64,000 nt of DNA from Henckelia pumila (lineage: Eukaryota > Streptophyta > Magnoliopsida > Lamiales > Gesneriaceae): NCBI RefSeq assembly GCF_033568475.1, contig NC_133122.1, forward strand, positions 82,173,442 through 82,237,441, given 5' to 3'. A program made the position numbers and the translations under genes. Under the pieces are notes generated by a model. The model worked only from the letters and a program-made list of their open reading frames with translations. It ran no database searches and was not told the origin of the DNA. Shown here piece after piece: positions 46,015 through 55,744 of the stretch; position 1 is the first letter of the stretch; each line of letters opens with the position of its first letter.

Positions 46015-48795
46015 TGAAACGACTAGCTACTATTACTCAAATAAATAAAAGAAAATAATACGCGAATTTTCAAAATAATTAAAATTTGCTAAAAAAATCT
46101 CGGCATGACCCGTTTGTTTATAGAACCAACCACCAACATAGATAGCAGTTCAAAATATTCTAAATAAAGTCTCCCAAACATTCAAAAAGTACCAAAAACA
46201 AGTAACATGACAGTTGGGTGCCACACCGGGCAACCAAACGTAAAAGCGATACAAGACAAATGTTCCTAAGCAGGGAAACACATCCTGCTACCAAATAAAA
46301 CGAGAAAGTAGGAATGTAAATTTATTACAGACTCTCAAACTGAAATGACACAGCGGAAAATAAATGGAGCCACGGTCACAGGCCTGCGCCTCCGGGAACC
46401 TTACCCAGGGGATCCTGCCCCTCAGTCCATTGATACTCGTCCTCATCTGAAAGTAGAAAGAAGTGGGGTGATTCTAAAAGACACAACAAGATCATTGGGG
46501 GGGGGGGGGGGATAACGAGTACTACATAACTACAAGCACACACAAAATTCAAAATAGTGCGTAATAAAATAACCGTTAATGCCCCTGAACTTAAAAGTAA
46601 TGAACATGTATAAAAAATAAATGCATGAATATGACATGTGCAAGCTTAAGTCAAATAACTCAATGAATATCATAAAATGTACTGAACATGGTCATATGAA
46701 TTTTGAATGAACTCCGATCCATGAATTGTGACTCTGTGATTGCGATCATGATCATGGTTATAGTGCACAATGCCGCAAGGAGATCAAGATGAAATCCAAC
46801 CCAATCTTTCCCTAAATTGGTAAGGGAGACCAGAATAGCTCCGGACCCACACGAACACATGCTAAGGTAAGAAAACCCATAATGATTTGGTAAGGGAGGC
46901 CAAAACGTCTTTCAGCCTCACACGAACACATGAATATGTAGTCACAACCATCTCACTTCGTTCAAAATTTTTTTTTTCTTTATTGAATTTGAGACTTAGC
47001 ATGCACATGTTGATGTAAAGTTTACGAAAATAATGACTCAATGAATCATGCAAAGGACTCAATGGTGAATGACTTGAAATTGTGATTTAGGGAAGTACCA
47101 AGGGTGGGAGTCTAAACCATGGTTAAAGCACTTAGGTGAAAGGAGCGGTACACTCGACACATTAATAACTCACTCAATACTTGCCCAAAAGAGATTCGGC
47201 ATGAAACAACACTTTCCTACCCTCTTAAGTTAATTCCAGCCCCGTACCCTTAACCCGAGTCTGTTTCCATACTTTACTTAAAAGCTCAAACCCAAACAGA
47301 AATTTGTTTGCCTAAAATTTTTCCCCTCTATAGTCTCAAGTCTTAGAACTTAGTGAAAACTCATCCAAATTGAATTTTGCTCGAAAATTCATTTCCCTAA
47401 CTCCCTAAAGCGTCGATCATCCCTGAGCCCTTCTCCGAGTTCAGCCTCTAACCCTGTTATGAACCCACATTTCTGGGCAGTAAGGGCTGCCTCAGAAATC
47501 TGCTCAACAACCCTTTCTCAAGTTCAACCCAAAGCCTAATGAATCGTCCCTCAGTCCTAAAACCATTATCCTATCATCAAAGCCAACATCTAAACTCATC
47601 CAACAACCCCTTAACAGTCGCCAACACCCCTTGCTAAAGCTCATTCCCGGACAACCCAAAACAACCCTTAGTTGCTGCCAAAATTTCGAACAGGCCATAA
47701 CCCAATCTCAAAACGCATCTGACTCATTCTATTGCTGTCACGCGAACTACATATCACCCGTGGTAGCTCCTAATTCACCACACCAATCAACACCATCAAT
47801 CACACGATAGAAAACGAACAAGGAAGCCAAAAATTTCTGGAAATTTATCGGAATTGAGTTAACATGTTTACCATTGCATATCAAGGCCTCAAAATCAATT
47901 TAACTACACATATGATCATCATCAACCATTTACAAACAACATCATAAGCAGAAACCACAGGCCAAGAAGAGGAAATCCAACACAGGGCACGCATAAATTT
48001 TGGAAAAAAAATCGGAAATGAGGGGGGGGGAGGTGGGGGGGGGGGGGGAACGCAGCAACTATCACCTAAATGCATACACAATAATCGTATATTAAATGCA
48101 AGGAATGAACCAAAATCTTTCCTAAACTAAATCAAGCAAGAATCAAAATTCTCGAACAAGAAGTGAAGTTGCGGCGTGAGTGAGGCGAGGGGGAAAACAG
48201 GAGAGAATCGTAGGAGCCGAGCTCAAACCACCATTCTAGCTAGCCAAGGAACGATTTCGTGGAGGAAAACGGAGCTTGAAAATTTCCTGGTGAAGAATCA
48301 AAGGTGCCGAGCTCACCTTGAAGAACAGGGAAAATCGGGTTGTTCTGTGTGTGTGTGTGTGTGTGTGTGTTTGTGTGCGGAAATGGGGTGTGTGTGTTAA
48401 GGTGTTAGTATGTGTGTGTGTGTTTTAAAAGTTAGGGTTAATCCCAAACCTAGGTGAAAAATACCAATTAAAATTTAAAGTGCTAAACTAAGGTGATAAC
48501 TTACATCCTAAATTAGTTTGCACTAAAATACACACCAGGATTTCCCAAATCAAATTAAAAGATCGAATTCGATAGCGCGGAAATTAAAATACTAATCCTC
48601 GCAGAGATTTAAAAGAAATGGCTCAGGAGCGCGGGAAAATTAAATTTAAAAGCGGCTGTCACCGAAAATTGAAAATAATTAAATAATATAAAATTTAAAA
48701 CTGATTTAAGCAATTAAATACCCAAAATATAAAATTATAAATATTAAAATAGGTTTAGGCATAAAACTCAAATTATGGAAATTCTAGGCGTCACA
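46015..48795 (-). repeat. Gypsy-3 3' LTR (left in window)
   Basis: The LTR is 2781 bp; on the minus strand it starts TGTGACGCC and ends GTCGTTTCA. It matches the LTR at 55745-58506 along its length. It holds G-runs at about 46497-46511 and 48022-48048 and a GT microsatellite at about 48342-48370, all longer than in the partner. The frames inside it (46660-47062, 47504-48400) are not genes. Confidence 0.93.
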
Positions 48796-48812
48796 GTTCC
48801 TCCCTCCCTAAT
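48796..48812 (-). other. Gypsy-3 polypurine tract
   Basis: On the minus strand the tract tagggagggaggaac precedes the 3' LTR start. It would act as the plus-strand primer. A 'cgaggacgaaa' motif lies just upstream, as in gypsy-0 and gypsy-1. Confidence 0.8.
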
Positions 48813-48819
48813 ACAGATT

Positions 48820-50493
48820 TTCGTCCTCGAAATTCGAGACTCACCAAATAGTTCCGGATAGCAAGCTCTGATATCTGCTTCTGCTTCCCAAGTGGCCTCT
48901 TCATCCTAATGGTTCTGCCATCTCACCTTGATCATTGGAATCGACTTGTTACGGAGGCTTCTCTCCTGTCTATCCAAAATCCGGATGGGCCTCTCCTCAT
49001 AGGTCATGTGAGGAGATAGCTGAAGTTGTTCCAAACTGAGCACATGGGACGGGTTCGAGATGTACTTCCTCAGCATCGACACATGGAAGATATTATGGAC
49101 CCCATCAAGGTTAGGTGGCAAGGCCACCCTATAAGCCAATGCCCCTACCCTATCCAATATCTCGAAGGGTCCTATGAACCTCGGTGCCAGTTTTCCTTTC
49201 TTCCCAAACCTCATAACTCCTTTCAGCGGCGCTACTCGGATGAACACATGATCTCCCACCGAGAACTCCAAGTCTCTCCTCCTGTGATCAACATAACTCT
49301 TTTGCCGACTCTGTGCAGTCCTCATCCTTTCACGGATCTTGGCTACAACTTCGGCAGTCTGCTGAATAATCTCTGGTCCCAACTCTGACCTCTCCCTAAT
49401 CCCGGTCCACAATACCGGAGATCTACATGGTCTCCCATAGAGTGCCTCGTAAGGCGCCATACCAATGGTGGCTTGAAAGCTGTTGTTATAAGCAAATTCC
49501 ACCAATGGTAGTCTCGACTCCCAACTGTCTTGAAAGTCAATGGCACAAGCTCTCAGAAGATCCTCTAGAATCTGGATCACCCTCTCGGACTGACCATCTG
49601 TCTGCGGGTGAAAGGCAGTGCTATACAAAAGCTTCGTCCCCAAAGCTGAGTGAAGACTCTTCCAAAAAGTTGAAGTAAACCGTGGATCTCTATCAGACAC
49701 TATGGAAACAGGGATACCTGTATTCTGACTATCTCTCGGATATAAAACTCCGCGTACTGTGTTATCGTGAAGGTCTCCTCACTGGCAAGAAGTGTGCTGA
49801 CTTTTTGAGTCGGTTTACTATAACCCAAATAGCATTCGAACTCCTCATTGTTCTCGGCAAACCAACAACGAAATCCATAGTAATGTTCTCCAATTTCCAC
49901 TCTGGAATAGGGAGTGGCTTAAGCAATCCTGCAGGTCTCTGATGTTCCGCCTTGACCTGCTGGCATGTCAGGCATTCTGACACAAATCGGGCGATGTCAT
50001 GCTTCATGCCCGGCCACCAATACAACCGCTGAAAGTCCCAATACATCTTCGTACTACCTGGGTGGATAGAGTACAATGATGTGTGCGCCTCTGCCATGAT
50101 AGTAGCTCGCAGAGAGTCACCTGCGGGAACCCAAAATCGTTCTCTGAACTTCACAATCCATTCTACTACAGAATACAGACCACTATCTTTCTCCTCAGCT
50201 CTCTGTCTCCACTTTCTCAGCTGTTCATCATCTGTTTGAGCAACTCTGATACGGTCAAACAATGTCATCTGCACTGACAAGGCTGACAATCTAGGAGCCC
50301 TACCCTTAGCATAGAACTCTAATCCAAAACTCTGAATATCATCCTGCAACGGTCTAGCCACTAACATGGAAGCAATCACTGCCGTCTTCCGGCTCAATGC
50401 ATCTGCGACCACATTAGCCTTACCCAGGTGGTAACTGATCTCACAATCGTAATCCTTCACCAAATCTAGCCATCTCCGTTGCCTCATATTCAA
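48820..50493 (-). pseudogene. Gypsy-3 RNase H end and integrase with chromodomain-like tail, broken
   Basis: The stretch opens with the RNase H end ([28 protein letters not shown]), then the HHCC domain ([28 protein letters not shown]). The catalytic core shows MDFVVGLPR (first Asp), SDRDPRFTSTFW (second Asp, 49700 downward) and GQSERVIQILEDLLR (Glu). The C-terminal part has PRFIGPFEIL and FHVSMLRKY, and the tail reads EATWEAEADIRACYPELF after a stop near 48904. Two frameshifts, near 49775 and 49720, separate the zinc domain from the core. All catalytic residues remain readable, but the protein could not be made intact. Confidence 0.9.
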
Positions 50494-50941
50494 CTCCTTC
50501 TGGGTGAAGAAGTACTTGAGGCTCTTATGGTCGGTGAATATCTTACACTTCTCTCCATAGATAGTGTCTCCAAATATTGAGAGCGAACACTACTGCCGCT
50601 AACTCCATATCATGTGTAGGATAATTCTTATCATGCTCCTTCAACTGCCTAGAAGCATAAGCAATAACCCTATCACGCTGCATAAGAACTGCTCTCAATC
50701 CCAACTTGGATGCATCAGTGTAAACCACGAAATCACCTTGCCCCGATGGCATAGCCAATACTGGTGCTGCGTAAGAGCTTCCTTCAATACATCAAAGCTC
50801 TTTTGACACTCGGAACTCCAAACAAACCTAGCATTCTTATTGGTTAATGCTGTCAAGGGCACTGCAATGGATGAAAAGACCTTGATAAATTTCCTGTAAT
50901 ATCCAGCCAATCCGAGAAAACTGCGAATCTCTGAGGCGTTT
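50494..50941 (-). pseudogene. Gypsy-3 RNase H, broken
   Basis: The frame enters from the reverse transcriptase side as IRSFLGLAGYYRKFI (near 50920) and runs to VLKEALTQ, where one base is lost near 50772. It then continues as the RNase H start, [55 protein letters not shown] second one-base loss near 50560 ends the frame before the [12 protein letters not shown] motif, which is readable in the next frame. The catalytic Asp of YTDAS is intact. Confidence 0.87.
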
Positions 50942-52947
50942 TGTGGGGCCTCAGGTTGCTAATCTCAAATCTTAAGGGCATTTAATGAATAAGCATCATT
51001 AAACTAATAAGGAAAGAAAGGATCTAAAAAAAAATATATATTTTTTTTTTCAAAAAGGGGTGCGCCCCCGCCGCCAAAAACTACCGCGGGGGCGCCCTTG
51101 TTTTTTTTCAAAACAGTAGGCTAATCTCCAGGCTGCGCGCGAGCCGTCAAAAATTACCGCGGGGGCGCCTCCTGGAGCAGAAACTTGCCCTGTTCTTTGT
51201 CCGCAAATATGATCCCTTCAATTCCTTCCAATTCATCAAACTCAAGTCTAAAACATGATATAAAAGATCCAAATCATGCATATTAATATAAAAAAGGTCT
51301 CAAGCATCTATACATGTATTTATTACATCGCACAAGTCGCTAAAGAAACGATAAACGACATAATCTATCTCAAGTTTCATACATGTATTCCAAAACCCAC
51401 AAGTTCTAAGGTTCCATGCTTCTAACATTCAAAACATCATCTACAACCCGAGCCCTCACGTGCTAGACTCTCTCCCAGCTGTCAATGACGTCGATGATCA
51501 GCTCCTGCCCTCTCTGTTGTCATGCACACATACAAAACAAGACAACAGCCGGATAAACTCCGGTGAGATATAATTCTCAGTATAACCAACATATCGAAAG
51601 CGTTAAATAAATCATATTAACTATATTTCAAACTCAACTCAACAAATAGAGTACTCAAACACTTTAAATACGAATTGATTCACATAACTTCGAAGCCATC
51701 AAGATTCATAACTGATCTTGACATGGATATCCATCTAACGAATTCGTAAACGACTCGCAAATAAGGTTAGCCGCAACCTTGGCTTAGAATCAATTCGATA
51801 ACATCATATCAACTCAAATTTAAAGATCCACTACCTGAGATGGATCGACAACACCACAATCAAATTAAAACATAAACAAGTATGTGATTTTTTTGCGGGC
51901 CAACTCAAAGATAATCGTTTTTGAGTTTCAAAGTCCCTACTTCGCGATGTCGTCATTATACCTTCTTTGATGTTGATTCTGAACTCTTAAATCTGAAAGA
52001 TAACAATCAAAATACTCATATCAAACTTCATTTCAACCTATCATTTCAGAAACGAGTCAAAACCATCAAGATTTCATCAATCAAAACCAATTCAAACCTC
52101 AATCAACTTTCTTCGGTTCAAAGTTGGCGTCTCGTGTTGTTGGCCTTCCAAACTTGACTGAAACTGAACAATAAAAATACTATAACATTCATAACATCTC
52201 AATAACAACTTCAACTCAGAATTCGGCTATCAAAACAGTTCCAAAACTTGATTAAACGACGTAGCGATTCAAAATCAGTAACCGACGTAATCCCGACTTC
52301 GAAACTTGTAACTCCAATTCATATATCAGCATGTATCATAAAAAACTCAGTCATAAAACATCTTATCAGCAGCTATAGTCATCGATATATAAGCTACAAA
52401 TCATAATCAATCCTTTCAATCATCCAACTTTGATCCAGTTTCGAAAATAGAAGCGATACAATAGCAAGAACACAATCAACAACTAAAAATCTGATATCTG
52501 CTCCATAATGATTTCGAAATCCATGAAACACAGCATAAAACTTACACGAGATTGAAGCCCTTGTTGTAAGGATTCCAGAACACTTTTCGGAATCGAAATC
52601 GGACAACCGGAACAAAAGTTATGGCAAATCGAAAATCAAACTTTCTAAGGAAAAGAGGAAGAAGACGGACTCTGTTCTTATTTTCTGAATTTTTCCTACT
52701 TCATACACGTGCACAAGCTGATAATCAATTCAATATCTGATAACTTTCAATAGAAATTGCAACTTAGTCCCTAGATTCTTCAATAATTGCAATTTGGTCC
52801 TCAGCCCCTATTTTAATTCAATTTCAATCCTAAATAATTTAAGAATATTAGAATTTAAATCAAAACTCCAAATATTCCCAAATTAAATATACGCGGAATA
52901 AAATTAAATAAATTCAGATTAATTTCTAATTAATTCCGGGCCTTACA
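50942..52947 (-). repeat. Gypsy solo LTR C in gypsy-3 pol
   Basis: This LTR of 2006 bp starts TGTAAGGCCCGG on the minus strand and ends ggccccaca. In element sense the flanks are aaatg on the start side (52948-52952) and aaacg on the end side (50937-50941). They differ only by a C-to-T change in CpG. Pol reads across the site. Its start is close to that of LTR B. Frames at 51921-52157 and 52394-52615 lie within it and are not genes. Confidence 0.9.
51055..51185. repeat. Hairpin cassette in LTR C
   Basis: GCGCCCCCGC pairs with GCGGGGGCGC at 51062-51071/51086-51095. A second, less perfect copy (gctgcgcgcgagccg, then accgcgggggcgcc) is at about 51134-51169. A/T-runs flank it at 51025-51053. The hairpin edge nearest the LTR end is 120 bp away, as in LTRs A, B, D and E. 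Confidence 0.83.
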
Positions 52948-53915
52948 CATTTCTAGGTACTGACCACTCCTTCACTGCTTGGACTTTGGAGGGGTCCACC
53001 TCAACACCTCCCTCGGAAATGACATGGCCCAAGAATTCTATTCTCTCCAACCAAAACTCGCATTTGTTGAACTTAGCAAACAGTTTCCGCTCTCAGAGTA
53101 CCTCTAGAACAGTCCTCAAATGCTGTGAATGCTCCTCTCTATCCTTGGAATAGATGAGGATATCGTCAATGAAGACGATGACAAATTGGTCCAAGAATGG
53201 CTGGAACACGCGGTATATAAGATCCATGAAGACCGCTGGCGCGTTCGTCAACCCGAACGGCATCACAAGGAACTCATAGTGACTGTAACGAGTCCTAAAA
53301 ACTGTCTTGAACACATCCGAATCTTTCACCCTCAGCTGATGATAACCGGATCGAAGGTCGATCTTTGAAAATACGGAGGCTCCTTGCAACTGATCAAAGA
53401 GGTCCTCAATTCTGGGTAGTGGGTACTTGTTCTTCACTGTCACCTCATTCAACACCCGATAGTCTATACACAGCCTTAAGCTTTCGTCCTTCTTCTTCAC
53501 AAAAAGGACCGGTGCACCCCATGGAGAGAAAATAGGGCGTATGAAACCCTTATCAAGTAACTCTTGAATCTGCTCTTTTAACTCCCTCATTTCCGTAGGA
53601 GCCAATCTGTACGGTGCCTTAGAAATTGGCACAGTACCGGGTACTAAGTCGATAGAGAACTCCACTTCTCTATCAGGCAGAATGCCCGCAACATCATCTG
53701 GGAAGACGTCATCAAAATCCCTGAAAATGTCTACATCTGAAATATCTGGATGCACTGGCAACTCTGTCAATGATAAGCTGGCTAAGAACGCCTCACATCC
53801 TTCATGCACCATCTGCTTAGCTTGCATAAAAGATATGATTTGCGTCTTCCTCTAACCCTTAATAGCCTCAAACTGAAACGGTTCTTCTCCCTCTGGTCTG
53901 ACCAACACTGACCTC
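52948..53915 (-). pseudogene. Gypsy-3 reverse transcriptase, broken
   Basis: In element sense the order is linker ([20 protein letters not shown]), [88 protein letters not shown] and the catalytic [10 protein letters not shown] box (about 53150-53180). The domain runs from 53827 to 53093 without a break; a stop at 53092 then precedes FAKFNKCEFWLERIEFLGHV. Two more stops lie between protease and this domain. Catalytic residues are intact. Solo LTR C splits the connection part at 52947. Confidence 0.9.
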
Positions 53916-54219
53916 TACTGAAAGTTGATCACCACTGCGTTCTTCGTCTTCCAATCTATCCCAAGAATCAAGTCGAACTCAGGCATGGGCAATACAATCA
54001 AGTCTGCAACTACTGATTGCCCTTGCAACAGAAGTTCAAGATTCCTCACCATTCTCCTAGTGGACAGTTCTTCCCCTGATGGGATGGTCACTGTGAATCC
54101 ACCAATCAGATCCTCACAGTCAATGCTCTGCTTGCGGGTAAAAGCCTCTGATATGAAAGAATGGGTAGCCCCTGAGTCTAACAAGCCTCTAGTGGCCACA
54201 CCGGCTACTAAAATTCTAC
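53916..54219 (-). pseudogene. Gypsy-3 aspartic protease
   Basis: This protease part of the polyprotein runs in element sense from about 54219 to 53916. It holds RILVAGVATRGLLDSGATHS with the catalytic DSGAT, then LIVLPMPEFDLILGIDW, the typical second conserved block. It is open until a stop right after VVINFQ at about 53915. In relatives the upstream stretch (LVTG) joins this one directly; here 235 bp separate them (54220-54454). Confidence 0.87.
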
Positions 54220-54454
54220 CTTCATTAAAGGTGATTACAACCACGAAAAGATTGGAAGCAAATAAGGCAAGTCCTACTTAGGCACATTCTAAGCCAACAA
54301 ATTCCATACTCATAATTATCTATTTCAACACGATCAATTAACACGAAGAATGCAACCTAAATCAAGTCCTCATTCCCCAAAAAAAAAGATCAAAATTGAA
54401 AATTGCATCTATGAATCAATTAAATCACCCTTAATTAAATGCTCTAAATATTAC
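54220..54454 (-). other. Putative intron, or small insertion, between nucleocapsid and protease of gypsy-3
   Basis: In element sense, coding up to ACAG| is followed by gtaatattta; the segment closes with ctttaatgaag| and coding resumes with GT-AGA-ATT. Removing the segment joins Val-Thr-Gly to Arg-Ile-Leu in frame. The segment is AT-rich with in-frame stops. Both borders carry AGGTA, so a 5 bp target duplication of a small insertion is also possible. Weak inverted similarity between its ends (gcatttaattaagggtgatt against tcattaaaggtgatt) would fit a MITE. Confidence 0.6.
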
Positions 54455-55523
54455 CTGTGACGAGCATGGTATCAGGATCGGCCTCCTCGGCCTTCATCAC
54501 AAACACCCTACCCTGAGTCGGCATGGCGCGCAATGGACAATCAAAAACCACGTGTCCTGGCTTCTTGCATCGATAGCAAACTCCGGCACCTGCCAGACAC
54601 TGTCCAAGATGAGCACAATGGCATTTCGGGCATACAGGTTTTTCCCCAGCCTTGGAAGGAGCGGGTCTCGGTGCCTGCTGGCCTTGGGGTCGCTGAACAT
54701 GATGTCCCTGGGGCCTATGGGTTAGATGTCCCTGAGGTCTAATGGGTCCCTGCTGACGCTGCGGCCAAATGAATGGCCTCTTCCCATGCTGCTGCTGCAG
54801 ACCATGGGATGGTAGTGGCCTCTTACTCTGCGCCTCAGTGCTGATGTCCTTCAAAGTCTGCTCAGACCTCAAAACTCGTCTGAGCGCCGAAGAATAATCA
54901 GCTGGATCCGCCATGAGTACATCTCGACGGATGGTGGGCCGTAGCCCAACAATGAAGTGCTGGAGCTTCTCCGCCTCATCGTCCCCAATAAAAGGCACAA
55001 AGTGGCAACCTCGCTCAAATTTCACCACAAACTCAGCCACTGATAAGTCTCCCTGTCGCAGCCTCAAAAACTCCATCTTCAAACGGGCCCTCACATCAGC
55101 AGTGAAATACTTTTCAAAGAAAAGTCTCCTAAACTCAGCTCAAGGCAGGGTAGCCGTGTCTACTTTCTTCTCCACTCCCTCCCACCAGAGGGCAGCATCA
55201 TGCTGGAGGTGAAAGACAGCACAACGGACTCGATCCGAATCTCCCAACTGCATATAGCGGAAGATCACCTCAAGCGAACGGATCCATCCCTCCGATACCA
55301 GTGGATCAGTGGTGCCAGCAAATTCCTTCGGATTCATCTTCCTGAACTGCTCATAAACAGTCCCAAGTCCAGCCCTCGGAGCGTCCACGTGTCGCTCTAG
55401 GATACGGGCTAAACCTGCTAGCACCTGTGTCCCGACATCCCCAGCTGGTAGAGGTGGCGGAGGAGGAGGTGGCGACGGTGGAGGAGGCGGTGGCTGCAGC
55501 GCACGTCCATGACGAATGACCAT
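54455..55523 (-). pseudogene. Gypsy-3 gag, one in-frame stop
   Basis: In element sense ATG at 55523 opens a protein with a Pro-rich N-terminus (HGRALQPPPPPPSPPPPP). The capsid domain follows (YEQFRKMNPKEFAGTTDP, WIRSLEVIFRYM, HDAALWWEGVEKK). A single TGA near 55139 stands where the family has Trp (stop-AEFRRLFFEKYF); from there it is open again: EFLRLRQGDLSVAEFVVKF, then Gln/Arg/Pro-rich repeats (RPQGHLTHRPQGHHVQRPQG) and Cys clusters CPKCHCAHLGQC and CYRCKKPGHVVFDC (an intact CCHC knuckle). The stop is one substitution (TGG to TGA). Confidence 0.9.
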
Positions 55524-55729
55524 CTGTAAGCAAGTTCAAATTCCCACATTCAAATTTCATGCCTTAGAAAAAGATTTTCTTTAAACTTTTGCAAGCTCGA
55601 AAATTAAAAGGATAAGCGGAAATGAACTTAAACAAATAGAAATAATTGCACTTAAATCTTACAGACTTTGAGGCGAGATCCCTTTGAGTTTCGGTAACCG
55701 GTAGTAGGCACAGACCCAACCAAGACCGA

Positions 55730-55743
55730 GGCTCTGACACCAA
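55730..55743 (-). other. Gypsy-3 primer-binding site
   Basis: Directly inside the 5' LTR, the minus strand reads TTGGTGTCAGAGCC. This matches the usual plant initiator-Met tRNA primer site (TGGTATCAGAGC) with one substitution. It would prime minus-strand cDNA. Confidence 0.85.
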
Positions 55744-55744
55744 C

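Noticed and set aside
49026..49942. Plus-strand frames of 83-120 codons
   Set aside because: They are antisense shadows of the gypsy-3 integrase.
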